In this document: positions 1 to 6,628 of the stretch, in pieces
Layout of the letters: each line of letters opens with the position of its first letter
Numbering within the stretch: position 1 is the first letter of the stretch
NCBI GenBank assembly: GCA_022827165.1
Contig: JAJDTN010000081.1
Location: 1-6,742, forward strand
Reading direction: 5' to 3'
From: Candidatus Latescibacterota bacterium
GTDB lineage: Bacteria > Latescibacterota > UBA2968 > UBA8231
DNA: 6,742 nt
Translations under genes and position numbers: made by a program
The notes under the pieces: model-generated
Told to the model about the DNA's origin: nothing
Seen by the model: only the letters and a program-made list of their open reading frames with translations
Databases searched by the model: none

Positions 1-78
1 ATACCGCACAGCTCGGCGCTTGCCTACCTCATGGGCGCGCCATCGGTTTTCATCCGCAAGGAAAGCAAGGGGCATGGC
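1..78 (+). pseudogene. pyrE: Orotate phosphoribosyltransferase fragment (internal piece, cut at both ends)
   Basis: Frame 1 of the plus strand is open from the first base and reads 26 residues that resemble the core of orotate phosphoribosyltransferase, the enzyme that joins orotate to PRPP in pyrimidine synthesis. It begins IPHSSALAYLMGAP and ends with the catalytic-loop motif FIRKESKGHG (codons 49-78). In characterised family members the Arg, two Lys and His of R-K-E-x-K-x-H-G contact PRPP pyrophosphate. The preceding GIP-type turn and hydrophobic helix also fit the family. The similarity stops at the Gly codon at 76-78. Downstream codons in this frame are antisense to the ABC gene and lack the TG-x-(L/I)-x-EG continuation and the later VDDVxTTG PRPP motif. 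The upstream part lies outside the window. The match comes from motif recognition over a short stretch, so it is likely but not certain. Confidence 0.62.
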
Positions 79-1602
79 CAGGCAGCGGGCGAAGGAGAGC
101 AGCTGGCGCTGCCCCGCCGACAGGCTCGAGCCGCCCTCGGCCACCGGCTGCCCGTAGCCCCGCGGCAGCCGCTCGATGAACGCCTCCGCCTTGACGTAGC
201 GCGCCATCCTGCGCACCTGCTCCGGCGGGATCGCCCCGTCCCCCAGGCGGATGTTGCTCTCGATGTCTCCGGAGAACAGAAAGACGTCCTGCTGCACGAT
301 GCCGATGCGCCGCCGCAGAGCGTTCACGTCCCACTCCCGCACGTCGAGACCGTCCACCCTCACCGACCCCTCCTGCACGTCGTAGAACCGGCACAGGAGG
401 TTGACCACCGTCGTCTTGCCCGACCCGGTGGCGCCCACCAGGGCCAGGCTGTGGCCGGCGGGCACGGCAAAGGAGACATCGCGCAGGATCCAGTCCTCCG
501 ACCCCTCGTCGTACTTGAAGCGCACGCTCTCGAACTCGATCGCCGGTGTCTCCGCCTCGGCCCCCGCCTTCGGGAGGCCGCCGCCGCCGGCCGGCTCGGG
601 CCGCGTGTCCAGCAGCAGGAAGATGCGCTCCGACGAGGCCATGGCGCTCTGCAGCAGCGCGTAGCGGTCGGAGATGTCCATGATGGGGCGGAAGAACCGG
701 CGGATGTACTGGAGGAAGGCGACCAGCACCCCCGGCTCGATCCGCTCCTGCAGCACCGCGCCGGCGCCGTACCACAAGATCAGGGCGGTGCCCACCGTGG
801 AGACCCACTCGGTGAAGGGGAAGAAGATGGCGTAGTAGAGGATCTCGCGGTCCTCGGCGCGGCGGTAGGGCAGGTGCTCACCGTCGAAGTCGCGGCGGTT
901 GCGCCGCTGGCGGTTGAAGAGCTGCACCACCTCCATGCCGGTGATGTTCTCCTGCAGGTAGGAGTTGAGCCGCGCCAGCCGCAGCCGCAGCTCGCGGTAG
1001 GCGCCCATCGCCTTGCCCTGCAGGTAGAAGGTGGCCGCCGCCACCACCGGGATGACGATGCACGAGACCAGGGTCAGGCGCAGGTCCATGAACGCCATGA
1101 AGCCGAGGATCGCCGCCAGCGTCGCCAGGTCGATGAAGACCGAGACCACGCCCTCGGTGAAGAACTCGTTGAGGGCCTCCACGTCGTTGGTGGTGCGCGT
1201 CATCGTGCGGCCGATCGGCGTGCGGTCGAAGTAGCGCATCGGCAGCCGCTGGAGATGGACGAAGATCCGGCGCCGCAGGTCGCGCATGACCAGCTGCCCC
1301 GTCATCTCCGTGACCCGCGTCTGGCCGTACTGGGCGGCGTACTGCACGGCGAGGGAGCCGAAGTAGAGGGCGACGATCACGTAGAGACCCTCCAGGTCCC
1401 CCTTCAGCATGTAGTCGTCGAATCCGATCTGGGTCAGCCACGGGCCGAGCTGGCTGGAGGCGGCGGCGGCGACGATCAGCACCAGGGCGGCGGCGACGCG
1501 CAGCTTGTAGGGGCCGAGGCAGGCCACCAGGCGCACCGCCAGGCGCAGGTTGAAGGGCCGCTCCTGGATCTCCTCTTCCCGGGAGAGGGGGGCCGGGCTC
1601 AC
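1..1602 (-). CDS. ABC exporter half-transporter, catalytic-site partner subunit, 3' end replaced
   Basis: This is a fused TMD-NBD subunit of a type-IV (ABCB-like) exporter in the MdlB/YheH (BmrD) group, probably pumping lipophilic compounds or drugs out of the inner membrane. The GTG start at 1602 overlaps the stop of the upstream ABC gene (GTGA) and has a GGAG Shine-Dalgarno five bases upstream. Residues 1-330 form the six-helix membrane domain, with the coupling region FDRTPIGRTMTRTTNDVEAL near 125-144. The NBD has Walker A GATGSGKT (390-397), Q-loop VQQD (436-439) and signature LSAGQRQ (494-500). ABC similarity ends at RCLA (505-509). The 25 codons that follow to the window edge are antisense to a pyrE fragment and contain no Walker B, D-loop or H-loop. 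As it stands the NBD is incomplete and should not hydrolyse ATP. A full family member would continue about 90-110 residues past the signature. Confidence 0.88.
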   Translation of the reverse strand, partial: MSPAPLSREEEIQERPFNLRLAVRLVACLGPYKLRVAAALVLIVAAAASSQLGPWLTQIGFDDYMLKGDLEGLYVIVALYFGSLAVQYAAQYGQTRVTEMTGQLVMRDLRRRIFVHLQRLPMRYFDRTPIGRTMTRTTNDVEALNEFFTEGVVSVFIDLATLAAILGFMAFMDLRLTLVSCIVIPVVAAATFYLQGKAMGAYRELRLRLARLNSYLQENITGMEVVQLFNRQRRNRRDFDGEHLPYRRAEDREILYYAIFFPFTEWVSTVGTALILWYGAGAVLQERIEPGVLVAFLQYIRRFFRPIMDISDRYALLQSAMASSERIFLLLDTRPEPAGGGGLPKAGAEAETPAIEFESVRFKYDEGSEDWILRDVSFAVPAGHSLALVGATGSGKTTVVNLLCRFYDVQEGSVRVDGLDVREWDVNALRRRIGIVQQDVFLFSGDIESNIRLGDGAIPPEQVRRMARYVKAEAFIERLPRGYGQPVAEGGSSLSAGQRQLLSFARCLAMPLAFLADENRWRAHEVGKRRAVRY

Positions 1603-3413
1603 AGCTGCTCCAGCTCGGCGGCCAGCTGCTGGCGGCGGGCCAGCTCGGCGTAGAACCCCCCGGAGGCGGCCAGCTCCCGGTGGGTGCCGCTCTCGGCGAT
1701 GCGGCCCTCGTCGAGGACGACGATGCGGTCGGCGTCCCTCAGGGTGGAGATGCGGTGGGCGATGAGGATCGTCGTGCGCCCGGCCATGATCCCCCGCAGG
1801 TGCCCGAGGATCGCCTCCTCCGTGTGCGTGTCCACCGCCGAGAGGGAGTCGTCGAGGATCAGGATCCGCGGTCTCGCCAGCAGCGCCCGGGCCAGGGTGG
1901 TGCGCTGCTTCTGCCCCCCCGACAGGGTGATGCCGCGCTCGCCCACGACGGTGTCGAAGCCGTCGTCGAAGGCCTCCACGTCCTCGCGCAGGCCCGCCTC
2001 CCCGGCGGCGGCGCGGATCTCGTCCTCGCCGGCCTCCTCCACGGCGTAGCCCACGTTGGCCCCCACCGTGTCCGAGAACAGGAACGGCGTCTGCGCCACG
2101 TAGCCCATCGCCTCGCGCAGCTCGTCGAGAGGCCACTCGGCCAGCGGCACCCCGTCGAGCAGGACCCGCCCCTCCGTCGGCTCGATCAGCCTCGGGATCA
2201 GCCGCGCCAGGGTCGTCTTGCCGGAGCCCACGCGGCCGACGATGCCGAGGGTCGAGCCCGCCGGCACGGTGAGGTCGATGCCCTGCAGCGCCGGCAGCCC
2301 GTCGTAGGCGAAGCCCACGCCCTCGAAGCGCAGCTCGCCGCGCACCCGCGAGGACGTCCGCCGCCGCCCCTCGGCCAGCTCGGCGCGGGCCCGCACCCCG
2401 GCGGCCCCGGCCGCGGCCTCCGGTCCCCCCGCCTCGGGAGCGGCGGGGTCGCGGATCGCCGGCTCCACCGCCAGCACCTCGTTGATGCGGCGGATGGCGA
2501 CGAGGGCCCGCTGGAAGCGATCCACGACCCAGCCCAGGTGGGAGATGGGGCGGATCAGCATGGTTAGGTAGGCGTTGATGGCGACGAAGTCGCCCACGCT
2601 CAGGGCCCCCTCGGTCACCGCCCGGCCCCCCAGCCACAGGTTCATCCCCAGGCTCAGGGAGGCGATCAGGAAGGAGAGGGGGCGGTACACGGCGCGCGTC
2701 CGGATCAGCCGCTGGTTGCGGTCCAGGTACTGCTGGTTGAGCCCCTCGAAGGCGCGTGCCTGGGCGCCGCCCTGGTCGAAGGCCTTCACCAGGCGGATCC
2801 CGGTGAGGTTCTCCTGCACGAAATTGCTCATGTGGCCGAAGAAGTCCTGGATCGCCCGGAAGCGGGAGTGCACGAGGGAGGCCATGCGGATGATGAACAG
2901 GCTCATGAGCGGCACCGGGACCAGCACCAGCAGCGTCAGCTCCCAGTCGATGCGGCACATCATGACGATCGTGAACAGGAAGATCAGCACCGTCTCCACC
3001 ACGCCCCGCAGCCCGTACACGAAGAACAGCCGGATCTGCTGGAGGTCGTTGGTGGCGCGCGCCATCAGGTCGCCCGTGCGGTGCCCCTGGTAGAAGGAGA
3101 GGGGCTGGCGCAGCAGGTGGGCGAAGTAGACGGTGCGGATGTCGAACTCGATCCAGGTGGCGGCCACGCCGAGGAGGCGGCGCATGGAGAAGGCCCCCGC
3201 CGCCACCAGGAGGGAGAGGCCGAGGATGCGCACCAGGTGCTCCTCGACCAGGCCCGGGATGTCCGCCGCCGGCGGCAGGGCCAGGTCGTCGAAGGCGGCG
3301 CCGATCTCGAGGGGGATGCGGGCGTTGGCCGCCTGGGAGAGGAAGATCGCCCCCACGCCCAGGGCCATGCGCAGGCGGTACGGCCGCGTGTAGGGGGCGA
3401 AAGGTCCGAGCAT
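1599..3413 (-). CDS. ABC exporter half-transporter, degenerate-site subunit (MdlA/YheI-like)
   Basis: This is a 604-residue complete TMD-NBD half-transporter, the usual length for the family. Residues 1-312 are the membrane domain, with the family stretch FYQGHRTGDLMARATNDLQQ at 108-127. The nucleotide-binding domain covers about 360-600: A-loop Tyr370, Walker A GRVGSGKT (393-400), Q-loop Gln441, signature LSGGQKQR (498-505), Walker B ILILDD (517-522), D-loop SAVD (525-528) and H-loop His553. The residue after the Walker B Asp is Asp522, not the catalytic Glu. In heterodimeric exporters such as TM287/288 and BmrCD this marks the subunit that builds the non-hydrolysing ATP site. An Ala/Arg-rich linker of about 35 residues (322-357) separates the two domains. 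The ATG at 3413 is chosen because the frame upstream only shadows rdgB. It sits five bases after the rdgB stop, without a strong Shine-Dalgarno, so translation probably depends on coupling. Confidence 0.93.
   Translation of the reverse strand: MLGPFAPYTRPYRLRMALGVGAIFLSQAANARIPLEIGAAFDDLALPPAADIPGLVEEHLVRILGLSLLVAAGAFSMRRLLGVAATWIEFDIRTVYFAHLLRQPLSFYQGHRTGDLMARATNDLQQIRLFFVYGLRGVVETVLIFLFTIVMMCRIDWELTLLVLVPVPLMSLFIIRMASLVHSRFRAIQDFFGHMSNFVQENLTGIRLVKAFDQGGAQARAFEGLNQQYLDRNQRLIRTRAVYRPLSFLIASLSLGMNLWLGGRAVTEGALSVGDFVAINAYLTMLIRPISHLGWVVDRFQRALVAIRRINEVLAVEPAIRDPAAPEAGGPEAAAGAAGVRARAELAEGRRRTSSRVRGELRFEGVGFAYDGLPALQGIDLTVPAGSTLGIVGRVGSGKTTLARLIPRLIEPTEGRVLLDGVPLAEWPLDELREAMGYVAQTPFLFSDTVGANVGYAVEEAGEDEIRAAAGEAGLREDVEAFDDGFDTVVGERGITLSGGQKQRTTLARALLARPRILILDDSLSAVDTHTEEAILGHLRGIMAGRTTILIAHRISTLRDADRIVVLDEGRIAESGTHRELAASGGFYAELARRQQLAAELEQL
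1608..1611 (-). promoter_or_regulatory. Ribosome binding site of the second ABC gene
   Basis: GGAG on the minus strand, five bases before the GTG at 1602. It lies inside the last codons of the upstream ABC gene and fixes the GTG of the GTGA overlap as the start, consistent with translational coupling of two subunits made in equal amounts. Confidence 0.6.
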
Positions 3414-3418
3414 CGGGC

Positions 3419-4024
3419 TCAGGGCCGGTCGGCGATCTCCGGAAAGCGCTCCAGCAGCAGCGGGCGGATGGCGCCCAGGGCCCGGCCCCGGTGGCTGATC
3501 GCCCCCTTCTCGTCGGCGCTCAGCTCGGCCATGCCGCGGCCGGCCTCCGCGGCGTGGAACACGGGATCGTACCCGAAGCCGCCGCGGCCCACCGGCGCCT
3601 CGAGGATCCGCCCCTCGCACACGCCTTCGGCCGTGGCCAGCCGCCCGTCGGGGGACGCCGCCGCCAGGCAGCAGCGGAAGCGGGCGCCGCGCTCTCGGGG
3701 GGGGACGCCGTCCAGCGCCCGCAGCAGCCGCCGGCAGCGGCCGCCGTCGTCGAGGCCCTCGCCGCCGTAGCGCGCCGAGAGCACCCCCGGCGCGCCGCCG
3801 AGGGCGTCGACCTCCAGGCCGGAGTCGTCGGCCAGGCTCACGAGGCCGGAGGCCTCGGCCCAGGCCCGCGCCTTGAGCAGGGCGTTCTCGTGGAAGGTGG
3901 AGCCCGTCTCGGCGACGTTCAGCCCCTGCAGGCCGCGCTCGGCCGGCGAGACCGTCCGGATGCCCCTCAGCAGGCGGCGGAACTCGGCGAGCTTGCCGGG
4001 GTTGCCCGTGGCGACCAGCACCAC
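3419..4024 (-). CDS. rdgB: RdgB/HAM1 family dITP/XTP pyrophosphatase
   Basis: This 201-residue protein is a typical length for the non-canonical purine NTP pyrophosphatase, a cytosolic homodimer that hydrolyses dITP, ITP and XTP to monophosphates so that deaminated purines stay out of DNA and RNA. All family motifs are present: N-terminal ATGNPGK (5-11), TFHENALLKA (43-52), LADDSGLEVDALGGAPG (64-80) with the catalytic Asp at about 67, SARYGG (83-88), GGFGYDPVF (148-156) and the base-recognition end ELSADEKGAISHRG (167-180). The start is GTG at 4024, directly followed by a second GTG. Either leaves the glycine-rich N-terminal strand almost intact, and an upstream start is blocked by the preceding stop region. 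The gene begins seven bases after the TPR gene stop and ends five bases before the first ABC gene. Its housekeeping role does not obviously link to its neighbours. Identification is secure. Confidence 0.96.
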   Translation of the reverse strand: MVLVATGNPGKLAEFRRLLRGIRTVSPAERGLQGLNVAETGSTFHENALLKARAWAEASGLVSLADDSGLEVDALGGAPGVLSARYGGEGLDDGGRCRRLLRALDGVPPRERGARFRCCLAAASPDGRLATAEGVCEGRILEAPVGRGGFGYDPVFHAAEAGRGMAELSADEKGAISHRGRALGAIRPLLLERFPEIADRP

Positions 4025-4031
4025 GGCGCGG

Positions 4032-5417
4032 CTAGCGCCCTTCGGCCGCGGCCTCGGCCGCTTCCAGCTCCTGGAGCTTGTGGTTGCAGTAGTCGCGCTG
4101 GCGGCTGTCCTTGCTCGCCCGCTGGTACCAGGTGCGGGCCTGGTCGGTCTGACCGAGGTCGAGGTGGGCGTCGGCGAGCACCACCATGGCGGCGTAGAAG
4201 TCCTTCTGCCGGCGCACCGCCTGCTGGGCCGCCCCGGCCGCCGGCCGCGCCTGCCCGGTGCCGTAGTAGGCCTCGCCCAGCCGGTAGTGGGCCTCGGCGT
4301 TCTTGGGGTCGACCTCGACGGCCTTCTTCAGCGCCGCCACCGCCGACTCGTAGCGCTGCAGGTGGTTGAGGGTGGTTCCGAGCAGCACCAGCCCGTCGGC
4401 GTACTCCGGGTCGACGGCGACCGCCTTCTCCAGCGCCTTCACCGCTCCCTCCAGATCCTCGGAGTCGAGGCGTACCCGGGCCAGTCCGGAATAGGCCTGC
4501 ACGATGGAGCCGTCCGCGGCGACCGCCTTCTCGTACATCTGCGCCGCCTGCCGCAGCTCGCCGCGCTGGCGGTGGATGCGTCCGAGGGAGACGTACGGCC
4601 AGGGGTAGGTGGGGTAGACGGCGATCGCCTGCCGCAAGGCCGAAGCGGCCCGGTCCGGCTGGCGCAGGCTCAGGTGGCACAGAGCGATCGTGTAGTAGGT
4701 CTGGGCCCGGTGCCGGCGGTGTCGGATCCCGAGCTCCCGCGCCGTCTCCAGCGAGTCGATCCAGGCCGGCCGCGCTTCGCCTTCACGGAGGAGGCGCAGC
4801 GGGCCGGCGAAGGCCGCATCGAGGGAGTCGAGCCAGGCGTCGGTAGGTCGGTTGTGAAGGGACAGCTCCAGGTGCTCGATCGCCTCTCCGAAGCGCCGCT
4901 GCTGGCGGGAGACCAACCCGCCTCTGTAATGGAAGTCGGCCAGACCCACGGCATAGCTCTGGTAGCGGGAGGCCCTCAGCGAGTCGATCCAGCTCCGGTG
5001 GTAATTTGCGCCCAGCATGCCCCGGTAATTCGAGAGAGGATTGAAGGCCTCGGGCTGCAGCGCCTTGCGCAGCGAGTCGACATAGGACCGGGGGGCCCTG
5101 TCCGGCGGCTTTTGCAGGCCGTGGCGCAGGGCCGCCTGCAAGGCGTCGGCCGCCTTGATGTAGTTGCCGAGGAACCCGTGGGCCCGGCTCAGGGCGTAGA
5201 GCGCCACGTCGTACGTGGAGTCGATCGCCGCCGCCGCCTCCAGCTCGATGGCAGCGTTGCGGAAGTCCCGCTTCATCAGGAGTTCGTAGCCGGCGCGGTA
5301 GCGCACGATCGCCTCGTCCGGCTGGGCGGCGGCGGCGGCCGCCCACGCGAGGGCCGCCATCCCCAGGGCCGCGGCCAGGGCGCGGGCCCGGGTACGGGGA
5401 TATCTGCTCGCAGTCAT
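4032..5417 (-). CDS. Secreted/periplasmic tetratricopeptide repeat protein
   Basis: This 461-residue protein has an N-terminal signal peptide: arginines at 5, 8, 10 and 12, a hydrophobic Ala/Leu core at about 13-31, and a likely cleavage just before the PDEA at 33-36. It is therefore probably exported to the periplasm. TPR helices follow. A degenerate pair occupies about 36-100. A run of around six recognisable 34-residue repeats covers roughly 238-440, with typical endings such as ALEKAVAVDPEYADGLVLLG and ALKKAVEVDPKNAEAHYRLG. The middle (about 108-225) is less TPR-like and carries four copies of an aromatic-x-D-S-L motif. TPR arrays are protein-binding scaffolds, and no catalytic domain is visible, so the partner and role are unknown. 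It is the first gene after a good promoter and heads the cluster with rdgB and the ABC genes. The ATG at 5417 is chosen because it gives a complete signal peptide; the Shine-Dalgarno is weak. Confidence 0.88.
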   Translation of the reverse strand: MTASRYPRTRARALAAALGMAALAWAAAAAAQPDEAIVRYRAGYELLMKRDFRNAAIELEAAAAIDSTYDVALYALSRAHGFLGNYIKAADALQAALRHGLQKPPDRAPRSYVDSLRKALQPEAFNPLSNYRGMLGANYHRSWIDSLRASRYQSYAVGLADFHYRGGLVSRQQRRFGEAIEHLELSLHNRPTDAWLDSLDAAFAGPLRLLREGEARPAWIDSLETARELGIRHRRHRAQTYYTIALCHLSLRQPDRAASALRQAIAVYPTYPWPYVSLGRIHRQRGELRQAAQMYEKAVAADGSIVQAYSGLARVRLDSEDLEGAVKALEKAVAVDPEYADGLVLLGTTLNHLQRYESAVAALKKAVEVDPKNAEAHYRLGEAYYGTGQARPAAGAAQQAVRRQKDFYAAMVVLADAHLDLGQTDQARTWYQRASKDSRQRDYCNHKLQELEAAEAAAEGR

Positions 5418-5459
5418 TTTCGGTGATTCCGTGCTCGGGTGGTGGGGTGCGAGGGTGGA

Positions 5460-5493
5460 AACCGGTTCAACCTAACCGGCCTTTTCTCCGGTT
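5460..5493. repeat. AACCGG/CCGGTT inverted repeats overlapping the promoter (candidate operator)
   Basis: AACCGGTT, an 8-bp perfect palindrome, lies at 5460-5467. AACCGG recurs at 5474-5479 and CCGGTT at 5488-5493. The half-sites pair as inverted repeats with 6-base and 8-base spacers. They flank the -10 box of the minus-strand promoter and touch its -35 box, the usual position for a repressor or dual regulator acting on a divergent region. No regulator gene is present in the window, so the role is inferred from layout alone. Confidence 0.4.
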
Positions 5494-5498
5494 GTCAA
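5469..5498 (-). promoter_or_regulatory. Sigma70-like promoter for the TPR-rdgB-ABC cluster
   Basis: Read on the minus strand, a perfect TTGACA -35 box (5498-5493) is followed after 18 bases by TAGGTT (5474-5469), which keeps the three most conserved -10 positions (T1, A2, T6). Transcription would start near 5462, giving a leader of about 45 bases before the ATG at 5417. No other comparable pair was seen in this intergenic region. Confidence 0.5.
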
Positions 5499-5567
5499 AG
5501 CGCCGGGCCGCTGCGTAGGTTCCTGAGCGGCGAGTTCCGGGCCTTCGCCCCGGCGGCCGCGCCCGAG

Positions 5568-6572
5568 ATGCGCTGGTACGAACTCGATCCCTCCTACTGG
5601 CTCTACTACGCCGCCGACTGGTGCCGCGACGAGCTGCCGGGCACGCGCACCGGCGCCGTCGGCATCGGCTTCTTCGAGCTCGCCGCCGAGCTGTGGCCCT
5701 GGGTGCTGGGCGGCGCCGCCCTGAGCGCCCTCGCCTCCCACTACCTGCCCCGCACCCGCCTCGGCGAGTTGCTCTCCCGCCACCGCCGCGGCTCCGTCGT
5801 CGGCGCCTCCCTCATCGGCCTCGTCTCCCCCTTGTGCACCTTCGCCGCCATCCCCGTCGCCTCCCGGGTCATGGGCGCCGGGTGCCCGGCACCGCCGATG
5901 ATGGCCTTCCTCTTCGCCTCGCCCCTGATGAACCCCGCCCTCTTCACCTACACCCTGGGCGCCCTCGGCCTGGAGATGGCCGTGGCGCGCACGGTCACCG
6001 CCCTCGGCATCGGCCTGGCCGCCGGCTTCGGCACCGCCGCCCTGCAGAGCCGCGGGTGGCTCGCCGGTCTCGGCACCACCCCCTTCGCCGTGGCCGGCGG
6101 CTCCGGCCCGGCCGCCGCCGCTCCCGCTCCCGCCCTCTGGCGGCGCTTCGCCCGCGACCTCTCCTTCATCTCCCGGTGGTTCGCCCTCGGCATCTTCCTC
6201 GCCGCCCTCGTCTCCACCTTCCTCACGCCGGAGATGATCCGCGCCGTCCTCGGCGCCGGCAACCGCTGGTCGGTGCCCGCCGCCGTCGCCCTCGGCGTGC
6301 CTCTCTACGCCTGCGGCGGCGCCGCCATCCCCATCGTCGAGACCATGGTCCGCATGGGCATGGCTCCCGGCGCCGCCCTCGCCTTCTTCATCGCCGGCCC
6401 GGCCACCAAGCTCCACACCGTGGGCACCCTCGGCGCCGTCTTCGGCCGCCGCGTCCTCGCCTGGTACCTGGCGCTCATGCTCCTGGGCGCCCTCCTGTGC
6501 GGATTCCTCTACCCCTTCGACCAGCCGCTGCGGACGCCTCCCTACGGCGAGCTGCCGCCGGTCGGCTTCTGA
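5568..6572 (+). CDS. DUF318/ArsP_1-type (PF03773-like) inner-membrane permease
   Basis: This predicted multi-pass membrane protein has 334 residues from the ATG at 5568, with about eight hydrophobic segments (near 28-56, 76-103, 110-132, 136-158, 200-220, 236-258, 266-290 and 297-314). Two related half-motifs mark the permease superfamily that includes ArsP and putative Cu/Zn exporters: SPLCTFAAIPVA (87-98) followed by FLFASPLMNPALF (114-126), and VPLYACGGAAIPIVETM (244-260) followed by FFIAGPATK (273-281). The ArsP-type PLCSCG cysteine pair is reduced to a single Cys90; a second lone cysteine, Cys249, sits in the matching C-terminal motif. Substrate is uncertain: a metal, a metalloid or an organic compound is possible. 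The same frame is open upstream to a GTG at 5439, which would add 43 residues without family character and would run through the divergent promoter, so the ATG is preferred, although its Shine-Dalgarno is weak. The gene is transcribed away from the TPR cluster. Confidence 0.83.
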   Translation: MRWYELDPSYWLYYAADWCRDELPGTRTGAVGIGFFELAAELWPWVLGGAALSALASHYLPRTRLGELLSRHRRGSVVGASLIGLVSPLCTFAAIPVASRVMGAGCPAPPMMAFLFASPLMNPALFTYTLGALGLEMAVARTVTALGIGLAAGFGTAALQSRGWLAGLGTTPFAVAGGSGPAAAAPAPALWRRFARDLSFISRWFALGIFLAALVSTFLTPEMIRAVLGAGNRWSVPAAVALGVPLYACGGAAIPIVETMVRMGMAPGAALAFFIAGPATKLHTVGTLGAVFGRRVLAWYLALMLLGALLCGFLYPFDQPLRTPPYGELPPVGF

Positions 6573-6628
6573 GCCGCCGCCTGCCAGGAAGGCGTAGCGT
6601 CCTACGGATCAATCTGCGACGCGGGCTA

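Noticed and set aside
1..11. ATACCGCACAG resembling vector sequence near lacZ in pUC plasmids
   Set aside because: The match is only 11 bases and the following sequence differs, while a protein-level match to PyrE explains the region better.
31..1653. Long plus-strand open frame (540 codons) opposite the second ABC gene
   Set aside because: It is antisense to a clear ABC frame and its peptide is His/Arg/Pro/Gln-rich low-complexity sequence typical of the complement of high-GC genes. Only the first 26 codons or so (with the upstream edge) have family character, as pyrE.
3414..3620. N-terminal extension of the first ABC protein by 69 codons from an upstream ATG
   Set aside because: The extension is an Arg/Pro/Gly-rich out-of-frame reading of rdgB. 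The ATG at 3413 gives the normal family length.
3873..5426. Plus-strand open frame (517 codons) opposite the TPR gene and the rdgB 5' end
   Set aside because: A composition shadow: Val/Leu/Gly/Arg-rich peptide without recognisable domains. The minus-strand frames show the real TPR and RdgB motifs.
5472..6416. Minus-strand open frame (314 codons) opposite the permease
   Set aside because: Gly/Glu/Ala low-complexity antisense product. The plus strand carries a coherent membrane protein with family motifs.
6578..6606. Possible terminator hairpins after the permease (CGCCT/AGGCG and CGTAG/CTACG)
   Set aside because: Each stem is only five base pairs and neither is followed by a T-tract, so an intrinsic terminator is not supported.
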